Source of the DNA: Acidimicrobiia bacterium
Lineage (GTDB): Bacteria; Actinomycetota; Acidimicrobiia; IMCC26256; JADLDD01
NCBI GenBank assembly: GCA_020846855.1
Contig: JADLDD010000053.1
Coordinates: 1-58,385 of the forward strand
Direction: 5' to 3'
Length of the DNA stretch: 58,385 nucleotides
Shown here: positions 25,941 to 34,968 of the stretch, piece by piece
How positions within the stretch are numbered: the stretch's first letter is position 1
How the letters are laid out: each line of letters starts with the position of its first letter
Made by a program: the position numbers and the translations under genes
Notes under the pieces: model-generated
What the model was told of the DNA's origin: nothing
What the model saw: only the letters and a program-made list of their open reading frames with translations
Databases searched by the model: none

Positions 25941-26096
25941 CCTCTCCCATCCGGACTCTCACCGTCGGTCCAGGACTCGCACCTGGTCGGCCCCTGGCTG
26001 GCGGCCAGGGGTTCGCGGACTTCCGGGCGACCGCGAAGCGGTCGGGACCCGGTCACCGCCGGTCGGGACTTCCACCCGCACCCCGAGGGCTCTTTT
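25941..26096 (-). promoter_or_regulatory. FMN riboswitch (RFN element)
   Basis: The minus strand carries the conserved RFN pieces in order: a GGGTGCGGGTGGAAGTCCC-type 5' part, ACCGGCGGTGA, AGTCCGCGAAC, then GACCAGGTGCGAGTCCTGG, ACCGACGGTGAGAGTCC and GGATGGGAG closing the first stem. It binds FMN and shuts off riboflavin genes when FMN is plentiful. It stands about 110 bases upstream of ribD and controls ribD-ribE-ribBA-ribH and perhaps hisG. Together with the two hairpins it fills the 25834-26140 gap; I see no gene there. Confidence 0.97.
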
Positions 26097-26140
26097 CTAT
26101 CGGTTCGCGAGGCAGGATATCAGGGGCCGATCGGCGCAGG

Positions 26141-27655
26141 TCAGGACGGCATCCCTCGAGCCCACGCGACCCCGGGCGGCTCCTCGGGCCCGCCTGCGTC
26201 CCCGCCCATCCGCTCGCCCGCCGCCGGCTCGGGCCCGCCGACCTCCTCGGGGACGCGGAGCAGCGACTCCGGGACGCCGTCGAGCAACGCCGGGGCCAGC
26301 GGCAGGCCGTCACGGCGGCGATGGTCGATCAGGTCCGCGAGACGCGCCACCTCGCGCTCGATCACGACGGCCGCCACGGCCGGATCGGCGGCGTCGGGCT
26401 CCGCGTCCGGGGGTGGGGCGTCGAGGAACCCCGGCACCGGGCCCTGGGCCCGGCGGATCCGGGCCCGGATCCGCGCGATCTGGGCGCTCACGGCCTCGGC
26501 CTCGGGACCGAGGCCGAGCAGCAGGTCGGCGGCCCGCATCCATCCGTAGTCGATCGACGCCGCGATGAGCTCGGGATCGACGGTGAGGGCGTCGTGGACG
26601 TCGAGCTCGGGGGCGACGAGCGTGACCCGGCGGCCCCAGCCGCGGGGATCGGTCTCCTTGCGCCGGGTCTCGTCGGGGCCGATGTCGGCCGACACCCGCC
26701 GCGCGATCTCCAGCAGCCCCTTGGAGCCGAAGTCGGCAACGTGCTCGACGCCTCCCGCCGAGGCGACCACGGCGAAGATGTGCCGTGCCCCCATGTGGTC
26801 GAGCGCGATCCGCACCGGGAGGATCTCCCGTACGCCGCCGTCGACGTAGTGCTCCTCGCCGAGGCGGACGGGCGGGTAGACGACCGGGATCGCCGCCGAC
26901 GCGAGCACCGCGTCGTGCAGCGGGACCGGAGCGGCCTCCAACGGGCGGTCGGATCGGGAGTGCAGCGCGCCGGCCTCGGTCACGTACCGCAGCACCCCGC
27001 TCTCGAGGCTCACGGCCCCGACGCGCAGCCGGATGCCCGACGCCGCCACCCGCTCGGGATCGACGTGCTCCTCCACCATCCGGCGTACGGGATCCGACGA
27101 CATGAGGGACTGCGCCCGCATCGCCTGGCGCAGCGCCTCCAGCGTGCCGTCGGCCTCGGGTGGGTGCCTCACGACCTCGCCGAGCATGCGCAGCACGACG
27201 CGGGCCTGGCTCCCGGCGGTCCCCTGCTCGCCCGCCCGGCTCCGAAGCGACGACGCCCAGCTCACCTGGGCGTGGAGCTTCTCGAGCCAGGGCTGCGCGG
27301 TCCACAGGTCGTCGTTCGAGCGCAGGCCGCGCCAGATCGCCTCCACCTCGTCGATGGCCCGCCGGCCGGTCTCCGGGTCGTCGCCCTCGGCGAGCTTGGC
27401 CGCGATGATCGCCCCGACCGAGATCCCGCAGACGATCGACGGCCGGACGCGCAGCTCGTCGTAGAGGAACCGCAGGACCCCGACCTCGAAGCTGCCCTGG
27501 GAGCCGCCGCCGCTGATCACGAACGCCACCGGCTGGCGCGCGAAGCGGCGCCTCAGGTTGGCGCGCGCGGTGCGGACGAGATGGTCGAGCTTGGGGCGGG
27601 CGGCTCCCCGGGGGCGCGGCGTGCGGTGGGCGGGGGTACTCCCCGGATCGCTCAC
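26141..27655 (-). CDS. Patatin-like phospholipase
   Basis: A 504-residue putative lipid acyl hydrolase with a Ser-Asp dyad. The oxyanion loop GGGSQGSFEVG (about 49-59), nucleophile elbow GISVGA (about 79-84) and DGGVREI (about 245, with the catalytic Asp) are all present. Residues about 400-504 form a charged C-terminal extension. The N terminus is basic (RRRFARQPVAFVI) and has no signal peptide or transmembrane span, so the protein is probably cytoplasmic or peripherally membrane-bound. GTG 27655 is 19 bases after the rpsA stop; upstream in-frame sequence would overlap rpsA and looks non-coding in this frame. Substrate is unknown. Confidence 0.87.
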   Translation of the reverse strand: MSDPGSTPAHRTPRPRGAARPKLDHLVRTARANLRRRFARQPVAFVISGGGSQGSFEVGVLRFLYDELRVRPSIVCGISVGAIIAAKLAEGDDPETGRRAIDEVEAIWRGLRSNDDLWTAQPWLEKLHAQVSWASSLRSRAGEQGTAGSQARVVLRMLGEVVRHPPEADGTLEALRQAMRAQSLMSSDPVRRMVEEHVDPERVAASGIRLRVGAVSLESGVLRYVTEAGALHSRSDRPLEAAPVPLHDAVLASAAIPVVYPPVRLGEEHYVDGGVREILPVRIALDHMGARHIFAVVASAGGVEHVADFGSKGLLEIARRVSADIGPDETRRKETDPRGWGRRVTLVAPELDVHDALTVDPELIAASIDYGWMRAADLLLGLGPEAEAVSAQIARIRARIRRAQGPVPGFLDAPPPDAEPDAADPAVAAVVIEREVARLADLIDHRRRDGLPLAPALLDGVPESLLRVPEEVGGPEPAAGERMGGDAGGPEEPPGVAWARGMPS

Positions 27656-27674
27656 GGCGCGGCGGGTCGTGGCC

Positions 27675-29273
27675 TCAACCCGTGACGGCACCGTCCGTGC
27701 CGGAGCCGTCGTCGGCGGGGGCCGGGACCTCGACCTCGGCCGCCCCGGCGTCGGGTGAGCCCGACTCGGAGCCCTCCGGCGCCGCGCCGGCCTCTTCACC
27801 CGCTCCGGCCTCGGTCCCGTCGGCGACCTCCTCGGTGAACTCGGGGCCGATGTAGTTCCCGTGCTCGTCGAAGGCGTGCTCGCCGTAGAGGTCCTGGTAC
27901 TCGGCGGCCACGGTGCCGCCCTCGGCGGCCTGCTTGATCGAGAGCGAGATCCGGCGCCGGTCGAGGTCGATGTCGATGATCTTCACCCACAGCTCCTCGC
28001 CCGGGGTGACGACCTGCTCGGGCGCCTCGACGTGGTGGACCGCCATCTCCGAGATGTGGACCAGGCCCTCGATGCCGTCGCCGACCTGCACGAACGCGCC
28101 GAACGGCACGAGCTTGGTGACCCGGCCGTAGACGAGCTCTCCGACCTGGTGGCCGCCCGCGAACTCCTGCCACGGATCCTGCTGGGTGGCCTTGAGCGAG
28201 AGGGAGATTCGCTCCCGGGAGAGGTCGACGTCGAGGACCTGGACCGTCACCTCGTCGCCGACCGACACCACGGACCCGGGGTGGTCGACGTGCTTCCAGC
28301 TCAGCTCCGACACGTGGACCAGGCCGTCCATGCCGCCCAGGTCGACGAAGGCGCCGAAGTTGACGACGGAGCTGACCACGCCCTTGCGGATCTCGCCCGG
28401 CTTCAACTCGGCGAGGAACCGGTCGCGCTGATCGCGCTGCGTCTCCTCCAGGTAGGCCCGGCGGGAGAGGACCACGTTGTTGCGGTTCTTGTCGAGCTCG
28501 ATGATCTTGGCCTCGAGCGTGCGGCCGACGAAGGGCTGGAGGTCGCGCACGCGCCTCAGGTCGACGAGCGACGCGGGAAGGAAGCCGCGCAGGCCGATGT
28601 CGAGGATCAGGCCGCCCTTGACCACCTCGATCACCGGGCCGGAGACGACGCCCTCCTCCTCCTTGAGCTTCTCGATCTTGCCCCAGGCCCGCTCGTACTG
28701 GGCCCGCTTCTTGGAGAGGATCAGGCGGCCGTCCTTGTCCTCCTTCTGGAGCACCAGGGCCTCGATCTCGTCGCCGAGGGAGACGATCTCGTGGGGGTCG
28801 ACGTCGTTGCGGATCGACAGCTCGCGCGACGGGATGACCCCCTCGGACTTGAACCCGATGTCGAGGAGCACCTCGTCGGCGTCGATCTTCACGACGTGCC
28901 CCGTGACCAGGCCGCCCTCGTCGAACTCGACGATGGTGGCATCGATGGCGTCGGAGAGCGACTGGCCGCCGAGGTCGTCGAGGACGACGTCGGTGATGCC
29001 CTCCGATTCGGCGTCGCCGGCCGGGGCATCGGCCTCGGTCCCGTCGGTGGGCTCGGAGGAGGCCTCGGTGGGCTCGGTCGCCTCGCTGGCCTCGGTGGCC
29101 TCGCTGGGCTCGGAGGAGGCCCCGGCCTCCTGGTCCGGGCCGGACGCCTCCGCCTCCTGGTCCGACGCGGTGGTGGCGGGGGCGGGGGCGGGGGCGGGGG
29201 CCTCCGGCTGGGCTTCGGCGGCCGGCGCTTCCGCGACCGGGGTCGTCGCCTCGCCCTGTACGTGATCCGACAA
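27675..29273 (-). CDS. rpsA: Ribosomal protein bS1 with a long acidic N-terminal extension
   Basis: A 532-residue RNA-binding protein of the 30S subunit. Four S1 OB-fold domains are visible at about 120-190, 207-272, 293-362 and 378-448, the last two with the typical GxVxxxxxFGAFVxxG and GLVHxSEL patterns. Residues 1-95 are an Ala/Glu/Ser/Thr/Pro-rich acidic tail (SEPSEATEASEATEPTEAS and similar), and residues about 475-532 are another acidic tail. Such a long N-terminal tail is unusual for bS1. TTG 29273 is chosen because AGGAG lies 5 bases upstream; the reading continues openly upstream but without a ribosome site. Patatin gene follows. Confidence 0.95.
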   Translation of the reverse strand: MSDHVQGEATTPVAEAPAAEAQPEAPAPAPAPATTASDQEAEASGPDQEAGASSEPSEATEASEATEPTEASSEPTDGTEADAPAGDAESEGITDVVLDDLGGQSLSDAIDATIVEFDEGGLVTGHVVKIDADEVLLDIGFKSEGVIPSRELSIRNDVDPHEIVSLGDEIEALVLQKEDKDGRLILSKKRAQYERAWGKIEKLKEEEGVVSGPVIEVVKGGLILDIGLRGFLPASLVDLRRVRDLQPFVGRTLEAKIIELDKNRNNVVLSRRAYLEETQRDQRDRFLAELKPGEIRKGVVSSVVNFGAFVDLGGMDGLVHVSELSWKHVDHPGSVVSVGDEVTVQVLDVDLSRERISLSLKATQQDPWQEFAGGHQVGELVYGRVTKLVPFGAFVQVGDGIEGLVHISEMAVHHVEAPEQVVTPGEELWVKIIDIDLDRRRISLSIKQAAEGGTVAAEYQDLYGEHAFDEHGNYIGPEFTEEVADGTEAGAGEEAGAAPEGSESGSPDAGAAEVEVPAPADDGSGTDGAVTG

Positions 29274-29397
29274 CGGTGCTCCTAGGGGGTACGGACGGGA
29301 TTGTTGGCGGGCGGGAGGCACGGCCTGGCCCGCAGGCTCGGGCCCGGGCGCGAGTGCTCACGGCGCGGGCCGCCGACCCGTCGCGGGCCGACCCCCG

Positions 29398-29403
29398 AGA
29401 CTA
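29398..29403 (-). promoter_or_regulatory. Possible rpsA promoter -10
   Basis: TAGTCT on the minus strand with TTTCCG 18 bases upstream could start an rpsA transcript with a leader of about 120 nt. The match is moderate, and the 29274-29436 gap holds no gene. Confidence 0.3.
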
Positions 29404-29424
29404 CCGCGCGCCGGCCGCGCGCGG
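29404..29424 (-). terminator. GC hairpin after the methyltransferase gene
   Basis: CCGCGCGC-N5-GCGCGCGG is a perfect 8-bp stem ending 33 bases after the methyltransferase coding end. No U-run follows. It may end the polA-methyltransferase transcript or simply insulate rpsA. Confidence 0.4.
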
Positions 29425-29436
29425 AAAGGTGACCGC

Positions 29437-30186
29437 TCACCGGCGGCGGGCCAGCAGCAGGACCTCCGGATCCTCGAGGGACGGTGCGGCCCGGCCGTAG
29501 CGGCCCGGCGCCACCCCGTGCACGCCGTCGACCTCGAGCCCCGACGCCGAGGCGACCAGGGCCATCTCACGGGAGGTGAAGCACGTCGTCCACAGGTCGG
29601 CGTCCCGCTCCCGGCCGGCCTCGTCGCGCAGGACGGCCGTCTCGTGTAGCACCCCGGTCGTGGGCTCGAAGGTCTCACCCGGTTCCAGTCCCCGCACGGC
29701 GAAGTACGAGTGGAAGGCCGTGATCGCCACCCGCCCACCCGGACGGACGCACGCCGCGATCCCGGCCACGACCGGCGCGTCGTCGCCGCCGAGCAGGCCG
29801 AAACCCCCCTGGCACAGGCAGATCGCGGCGTCGAAGCGCCCGTCGAGGACCCCGGGTGCAGGGAGCTCGCGCACGTCGAGGCGCACGAACCGGGCGTCGA
29901 GGCCGTCACGCGCGGCGGCCTCGCGCGCCAGGTCGAGGAAGCGCTCCGAGAGGTCGACGCCCGTGACCCGGATCCCGCGGCGGGCCAGCTCGAGAGAGTG
30001 GCGCCCCGGGCCGCACCCGACGTCGAGGACCGTCGAGCCGGGCGACAGCTCCAGCACCTCGACCAGGAAGGAGACCTCCTGCTCGGTCCCCTTCGTGAAC
30101 GCGTTGCGCAGGTAGGCCGGCCCCAGGAAGTCGGCGATCCCGTCGAACCAGGGGCCCTCCGGGGGCGCCCCGGCCCCCCCGCTCAC
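29437..30186 (-). CDS. SAM-dependent class I methyltransferase
   Basis: A 249-residue Rossmann-fold methyltransferase. Motif I VLDVGCGPGRHSLELARRG lies at about 47-65, the acidic SAM-ribose position in VTGVDLSERFLDLA follows, and DAAICLCQGGFG near 125 is the catalytic-loop region. It resembles small-molecule methyltransferases of the ubiquinone/cyclopropane group, but the substrate cannot be told. GTG 30186 overlaps the polA stop as GTGA, indicating coupled translation with DNA polymerase I. This pairing has no obvious functional reason. Confidence 0.88.
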   Translation of the reverse strand: MSGGAGAPPEGPWFDGIADFLGPAYLRNAFTKGTEQEVSFLVEVLELSPGSTVLDVGCGPGRHSLELARRGIRVTGVDLSERFLDLAREAAARDGLDARFVRLDVRELPAPGVLDGRFDAAICLCQGGFGLLGGDDAPVVAGIAACVRPGGRVAITAFHSYFAVRGLEPGETFEPTTGVLHETAVLRDEAGRERDADLWTTCFTSREMALVASASGLEVDGVHGVAPGRYGRAAPSLEDPEVLLLARRR

Positions 30187-32837
30187 TTGGCCTCGGCCCA
30201 GTTGGGGCCGAAGCCGATGCCGACCTCGAGCGGGACCCTCAGCTCCACGACGCCCACCATCGCGGCGCGCACCACCTCCTCGGTGAGGACGCGCTCGGCG
30301 AGAGGGACCTCGAAGACCAGCTCGTCGTGGACGGTGAGGATCATCCGGCCCGTCAGGCCTCGCTCGGCAAAGGCCCGGTCGACGTCGATCATGGCCAGCT
30401 TGAACACGTCGGCCGCCGAACCCTGCACGGGGGCGTTCTGGGCCATCCGCTCCCCCATCTGGCGGATCCGGAAGTTGTCGGAGGCCAGCTCCGCGATCTG
30501 GCGCCGCCGCCCGAAGATGGTGGTGGTGTACCCGCGGTCTCGGGCCTCGTGAACGGTGCGGTCCATGTACTCCCGCACCCGGGGGAACCCCTCGAAGTAG
30601 CTGTCCAGGATCTCCCGGGCGTCGTCGGTGGGGATGTCGAGTCGCTGGGCGAGGCCGTAGGCCTCCATGCCGTAGGCGAGGCCGTAGTTCACGACCTTGG
30701 CGAAGCGGCGCTGGTGGGCGTCGACCTCGGTCTCCTCGACCCCGAACACCCGGGCCGCGGTGGCGGCGTGGACGTCGGCCCCGCGTGCGACCGCGTCGAT
30801 CAGACCGGGGTCGTCGGCCAGGTGGGCCAGGATCCGCAGCTCGATCTGGGAGTAGTCGGCGCTGAGCAGGCCGCAGCCGTCGTCGGCGACGAACGCCCGC
30901 CGCATCTCCCGGCCGTCGGCCGTCCGCACCGGCACGTTCTGGAGGTTGGGCGCCTCGCTGGAGATCCGTCCGGTGGTGGTGGCGAGCTGGTTGAAGGTGG
31001 CGTGGATCCGGCCGTCGGCGGCGATCAGGGGCGGGAGGGCGTCGGCGTAGGTGCTGCGCAGCTTCTCGACCTCCCGGTAGCGCAGGAGGTCGGCCACGAT
31101 CGGGTGCTCGCCGGCGAGCTTCTGGAGCGAGTCGGCGTCGGTGGACGGGCCGGTCTTGGTCTTCTTGACCGGCGTGAGGCCGAGCTTCTCGAACAGGATG
31201 CGCCGGAGCTGGGGCACCGAGTTGAGGGCGAAGGGCTCCCCGGCGTGGGCGTGGACGCGACGGGTCAGGTCGTCGATCTCGGTCGCGAGCTGGGCCCGGA
31301 GGTCGTCGAGGAACTCGACGTCGATGCGGACCCCGACCTGCTCCATCCGGGCCAGCACGTGCACCAGCGGGAGCTCGATGCGCCGGTAGAGCTCGTCGAG
31401 GTCGCGCGCCTCGAGGGCCTCGCGCAGGGCGTCGACCAGCAGGAGGAGCGCGGCGGCGCGCCGTCCCGAGGCCCGGGCCGCCTCCTCGCCCCCGAAGTCG
31501 AGGGTGCCCTCCACGGCGTCGGGCGAGGTGACCTCGACCCCGCAGAAGCGGAGCACGAGTTCGTCGAGGTCGTAGCGGCCCTCCCCCGGATCGAGGAGAT
31601 AGGCCATGACGGCGGTGTCGCGGTCGAGGCCGGTCAGGTCTACGGGAGCCAGGCCGTGCATGAGCTCCTTGGCCCGGTGCGCCACCACGGGCGGTCCGCC
31701 CTCGCCGACCAGGGCGGCCAGCGCCGAGCGGACACCGGGCTCCCCCAGGAGGTCGCCGGGCACGAAGACGGCCCGTTCGGGCGACGCAGCGAGGGCCAGG
31801 CCGTCGAGCGGGCTGTGGCCCTCGCGCCCGGTCCAGCGACCGTCGGCGGCCACCGGCCCCGCGGCGTCGACCAGGGCCCGGAGCGCTCCGGCCGCGACCT
31901 CGGGGTCGGCGACGACCTCGACCTCGACGTCGAGGGTCGCCGCCGGCGACTCCTCGGAACCGGGGTCGCCCACCGCCTCGAGCAGCCGGGGATAGAGCGT
32001 CCGGAACTCGAGGCGCGTGAAGAGGTCGCGGACGGCGTCGCGGTCCCACGTGCCGATCCGCAGGTCGGCGGTGGACACGCCCAGGTCGAGGTCGCGGCGC
32101 AGCAGGCTCATCGCTCGGTTGTGGAACGCCTGGTCGCGCCACTCGGCCAGGTTGGCCCGCTGGCGCGGCGGCAGCTCGTCGAGGTGCTCGTAGACGCCCT
32201 CGAGCGTGGAGTACGCGCCGACGAGCTTGGCCGCCGTCTTCTCACCGATGCCCGGCACGCCGGGGAGGTTGTCGGAGGTGTCGCCCCGGAGGGCCGCGTA
32301 CTCGGGGTACTGCGTGGGGGTGACGCCCGTCCGCTCGAGGATCCCGGCCTCGTCGTAGAGCACGTAGTCGGACACCCCCCGGCGGTTGTAGAGGACCTTC
32401 ACGTGCGGATCGGCGACGAGCTGGTAGGCGTCGCGGTCGCCCGTCACGACCACCACGTCGACGCCCTCGGCCGCGGCCGCGGTGGCCAGCGTGCCGATCA
32501 CGTCGTCGGCCTCCACGCCGGACTCCTCGATCACCGGGACCCCGAGGGTGGCGAGCACCTCGCGGATTAGCGGGAGCTGGGCCTTGAAGAGGTCGGGGGT
32601 CTCCTTGCGGCCGGCCTTGTAGGTGTCGTCGAGCTCGCTGCGGAAGGTCGGGCCCGGCGCGTCGAAGGCCACCGCGACGTGGTCGGGCTTCTCGTCGCCG
32701 AGGACCTTCACGAGCATCGACGTGAAGCCGTACACCGCGTTGGTGACCGTGCCCGCCGAGGTGGCGAGGTCGGTGGGGAGCGCGTAGAAGGCCCGGTAGG
32801 CGAGGGAGTGCCCGTCGAGGAGGAGGAGCTTCGCCAC
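30183..32837 (-). CDS. polA: DNA polymerase I
   Basis: An 884-residue polymerase for Okazaki-fragment processing and repair. The 5'-3' exonuclease domain (1-290) has LLLLDGHSLAYRAFYALP, GVEADDVIGTLA and GDRDAYQL. The middle 3'-5' exonuclease-like domain (about 310-470) lacks the DxE catalytic pair, reading AADGRWTG there, so proofreading is probably lost. The polymerase domain (about 480-884) has motif A LLSADYSQIELRILAHL, motif B RRFAKVVNYGLAYGM and motif C LTVHDELVFEVP. GTG 32837 follows TACGCT by 6 bases, a leaderless pattern. It is transcribed with the downstream methyltransferase. Confidence 0.97.
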   Translation of the reverse strand: MAKLLLLDGHSLAYRAFYALPTDLATSAGTVTNAVYGFTSMLVKVLGDEKPDHVAVAFDAPGPTFRSELDDTYKAGRKETPDLFKAQLPLIREVLATLGVPVIEESGVEADDVIGTLATAAAAEGVDVVVVTGDRDAYQLVADPHVKVLYNRRGVSDYVLYDEAGILERTGVTPTQYPEYAALRGDTSDNLPGVPGIGEKTAAKLVGAYSTLEGVYEHLDELPPRQRANLAEWRDQAFHNRAMSLLRRDLDLGVSTADLRIGTWDRDAVRDLFTRLEFRTLYPRLLEAVGDPGSEESPAATLDVEVEVVADPEVAAGALRALVDAAGPVAADGRWTGREGHSPLDGLALAASPERAVFVPGDLLGEPGVRSALAALVGEGGPPVVAHRAKELMHGLAPVDLTGLDRDTAVMAYLLDPGEGRYDLDELVLRFCGVEVTSPDAVEGTLDFGGEEAARASGRRAAALLLLVDALREALEARDLDELYRRIELPLVHVLARMEQVGVRIDVEFLDDLRAQLATEIDDLTRRVHAHAGEPFALNSVPQLRRILFEKLGLTPVKKTKTGPSTDADSLQKLAGEHPIVADLLRYREVEKLRSTYADALPPLIAADGRIHATFNQLATTTGRISSEAPNLQNVPVRTADGREMRRAFVADDGCGLLSADYSQIELRILAHLADDPGLIDAVARGADVHAATAARVFGVEETEVDAHQRRFAKVVNYGLAYGMEAYGLAQRLDIPTDDAREILDSYFEGFPRVREYMDRTVHEARDRGYTTTIFGRRRQIAELASDNFRIRQMGERMAQNAPVQGSAADVFKLAMIDVDRAFAERGLTGRMILTVHDELVFEVPLAERVLTEEVVRAAMVGVVELRVPLEVGIGFGPNWAEAK

Positions 32838-32843
32838 CTCCGG

Positions 32844-32849
32844 AGCGTA
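32844..32849 (-). promoter_or_regulatory. polA -10 box (leaderless)
   Basis: TACGCT on the minus strand ends 6 bases before GTG 32837. The GGAGG between them touches the start codon and is too close to serve as a ribosome site. Confidence 0.45.
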
Positions 32850-32890
32850 CGACCTGGCCCGCGAGCGGCCCACCTCCCGGCGCCGGCGGG

Positions 32891-34957
32891 TCAGGGTCCG
32901 GCGGTCGTGGCCGGAGGAGCGGAGGGGACCGGGGTCGACACCAGCTCGACGAGCTGCGGCATGAGCCACCGTGCGAACCAGACCGACCCCTCGACGCTGA
33001 AGTGGACGCCGTCACCGCGCCGCGGTTCCACCCGCCCGACCCGGCGGGGGCACGGCCGCCCGCCCCGGCACAGGATCTCCGAGGAGTCGATCACCGTGGC
33101 GTAGGGATGGTCCGCGGCGAAGGAGCGGTAGAGGTCGTTGACGTGGTCGAGCGCCGCGAGCTTCTCCGGCGCCGGTGGCACGACGCGGCGCTCGGGCGCG
33201 GGCGCGGGCGACGACGCTGCGAGGAATACGAGCCGGGCGCCCCGGGCCACGAGGCGCCGGTAGAGGGCCCCGATCCGCTCGCGCAGCAGGGCGTCGTCGG
33301 ACGGTGTGCCGGCGGTCGAGATCTCGCCGTCCACGTAGCGGCTCTCGATCTCCCACGTGCTGTACCAGACCACCACCTCGGGGTCGAACGAGGAGAGCGC
33401 GGAGTCGAGGACGCGGGCCACCAGATCGGGGCACTGGCGCGACCAGGCGCGCGGCGGGAGGCCGTTCACCGGCACCACCTCGCCGCTCACCACCCCGCAG
33501 CCCATGACGGCCGCGTTCCTCACGGGGGCGTCGACGGCTTCGCCGACCTCCCGGAGACCCACGGAGAGCGAGCAGGCCAGCGAGTCGCCGATCACGAGCA
33601 CGCGGGGACGGGCGTCGCCGGAGAGCCGGGGAGGGCCGCCGAACTTGCGCAGGTTCCCCTCCGCGAGACGACGGAACAACGACGACGACCGGTCGCAAGG
33701 CCAGGGGCTCCGCAGGCGCTCCTTGAGCAACAGGGCGCTCGGTGACGGGCCGGCACCGAGCGTGGCGACCACCGCGACCACGGCCGTGACGGTGAACGCG
33801 GCGGGCGCCACCGCCCGCATCGCCGGCATGCGCAGGGCGCCGAGGCGTATCGGGCGTTCGACGAGGTAGTACGACGCGATGGAGAAGGCGAAGGTCGCCC
33901 CGAGGCGAAGGAGGTTCAGGACCGCGAAGCTCCGGATGCCCGTCCGCTCGGCGCTCAGGACGACGATGACCGGCCAGTGCCACAGGTACACGCCGTAGGA
34001 GATCCGGCCGAGCCAGCGCAGGGGGGCGGGCGACAGCCCGCGGCGCAGGGCACCGGCGGGCTGCACCGCCGACGCGATGACCGCTGCCACCGCGACCGCG
34101 TAGAGCAGCGACCCGCCCCGGTAGAAGAACCCGCTCGAGTCCTCGAGCCTCCACCACGCGGCCAGGACCACCACCACCCCCACGGCGCCCAAGCCGTGGA
34201 CCAGCCGGCGCTCACCCCCCTCGCGGGGCGCGCGCCTCCGCAGGGCCAGGGCCAGCAACGCCCCCACCAGCAACGTGTGGGCCCGCGAATCGGTCCCGTA
34301 GTACGCCCGCGACGGCGAGTCGGGATCGAAGACGACCCACATCCACACCGCCGAGGCCACCACCCCCAGGCCGGTGGCCCACGCCAGGATCCGGCGCGAA
34401 CCGCGCCCCAGCCGGAGGCAGGCGAACACGACCAGCGGCCAGACGACGTAGAACTGCTCCTCCACCGCCAGCGACCACAGGTGGCGCAGCACCGAGGGCC
34501 CCGTGACGATGTCGAAGTACGACTGGCCCGTGAACACGAACCGCCAGTTGACGACGTAGAACAGGCTGGCCAGGGCGTCGCCGCGGAAGCGGACCAGCTC
34601 CCACGCCGGGAGGTCGATCCACACGTAGATCGACGCCGCCACCAGCAGCAGCCATACCGCCGGCAGCAGCCGCCGCGCCCGGCGGGACCAGAACCGCCGC
34701 AGGGTCACCCGGCCGGAGCCCTCCCACTCCACCAGCAGCAGCGAGGTGATCAGGAAGCCCGAGAGCACGAAGAACAGGTCCACCCCGAGGAACCCGCCGG
34801 GCGCCCACTTGTACCCCATGTGATAGGCGATGACCGCCAGCACGGCCCACGCCCGCAGCCCGTCGAGCGCCGGTTGGTACGCGAGCGACGCCGGGCGGCG
34901 TGAGCCGGCGTCGGGTTGACCGGGGCTCCGCGCCGGAGCCTCCGGCACGGCGCGCAC
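32891..34957 (-). CDS. Acyltransferase-3 membrane protein with C-terminal SGNH domain (OafA-like)
   Basis: A 688-residue integral membrane protein that probably O-acetylates a cell-envelope glycan. Residues about 25-390 form an acyltransferase-3 domain with around ten membrane spans. Its start (ALDGLRAWAVLAVIAYHM) holds the catalytic His, and FFVLSGFLITSLLL and RRARRLLPA follow. A last span near 395-420 leads to an extracytoplasmic SGNH hydrolase-like domain (about 470-680) with RVLVIGDSLACSLS and a C-terminal GDGVHFSVEG. The start is uncertain: GTG 34957 lies 11 bases after the ANTAR regulator stop, and GTG 34948 is also possible; neither has a good ribosome site. The close spacing suggests one operon with that regulator. 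Confidence 0.88.
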   Translation of the reverse strand: MRAVPEAPARSPGQPDAGSRRPASLAYQPALDGLRAWAVLAVIAYHMGYKWAPGGFLGVDLFFVLSGFLITSLLLVEWEGSGRVTLRRFWSRRARRLLPAVWLLLVAASIYVWIDLPAWELVRFRGDALASLFYVVNWRFVFTGQSYFDIVTGPSVLRHLWSLAVEEQFYVVWPLVVFACLRLGRGSRRILAWATGLGVVASAVWMWVVFDPDSPSRAYYGTDSRAHTLLVGALLALALRRRAPREGGERRLVHGLGAVGVVVVLAAWWRLEDSSGFFYRGGSLLYAVAVAAVIASAVQPAGALRRGLSPAPLRWLGRISYGVYLWHWPVIVVLSAERTGIRSFAVLNLLRLGATFAFSIASYYLVERPIRLGALRMPAMRAVAPAAFTVTAVVAVVATLGAGPSPSALLLKERLRSPWPCDRSSSLFRRLAEGNLRKFGGPPRLSGDARPRVLVIGDSLACSLSVGLREVGEAVDAPVRNAAVMGCGVVSGEVVPVNGLPPRAWSRQCPDLVARVLDSALSSFDPEVVVWYSTWEIESRYVDGEISTAGTPSDDALLRERIGALYRRLVARGARLVFLAASSPAPAPERRVVPPAPEKLAALDHVNDLYRSFAADHPYATVIDSSEILCRGGRPCPRRVGRVEPRRGDGVHFSVEGSVWFARWLMPQLVELVSTPVPSAPPATTAGP

Positions 34958-34968
34958 GTCGGGAGCGG

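Noticed and set aside
24574-25962. RibD starting inside the FMN aptamer
   Set aside because: The aptamer sequence is conserved RNA, and a perfect Shine-Dalgarno precedes TTG 25833.
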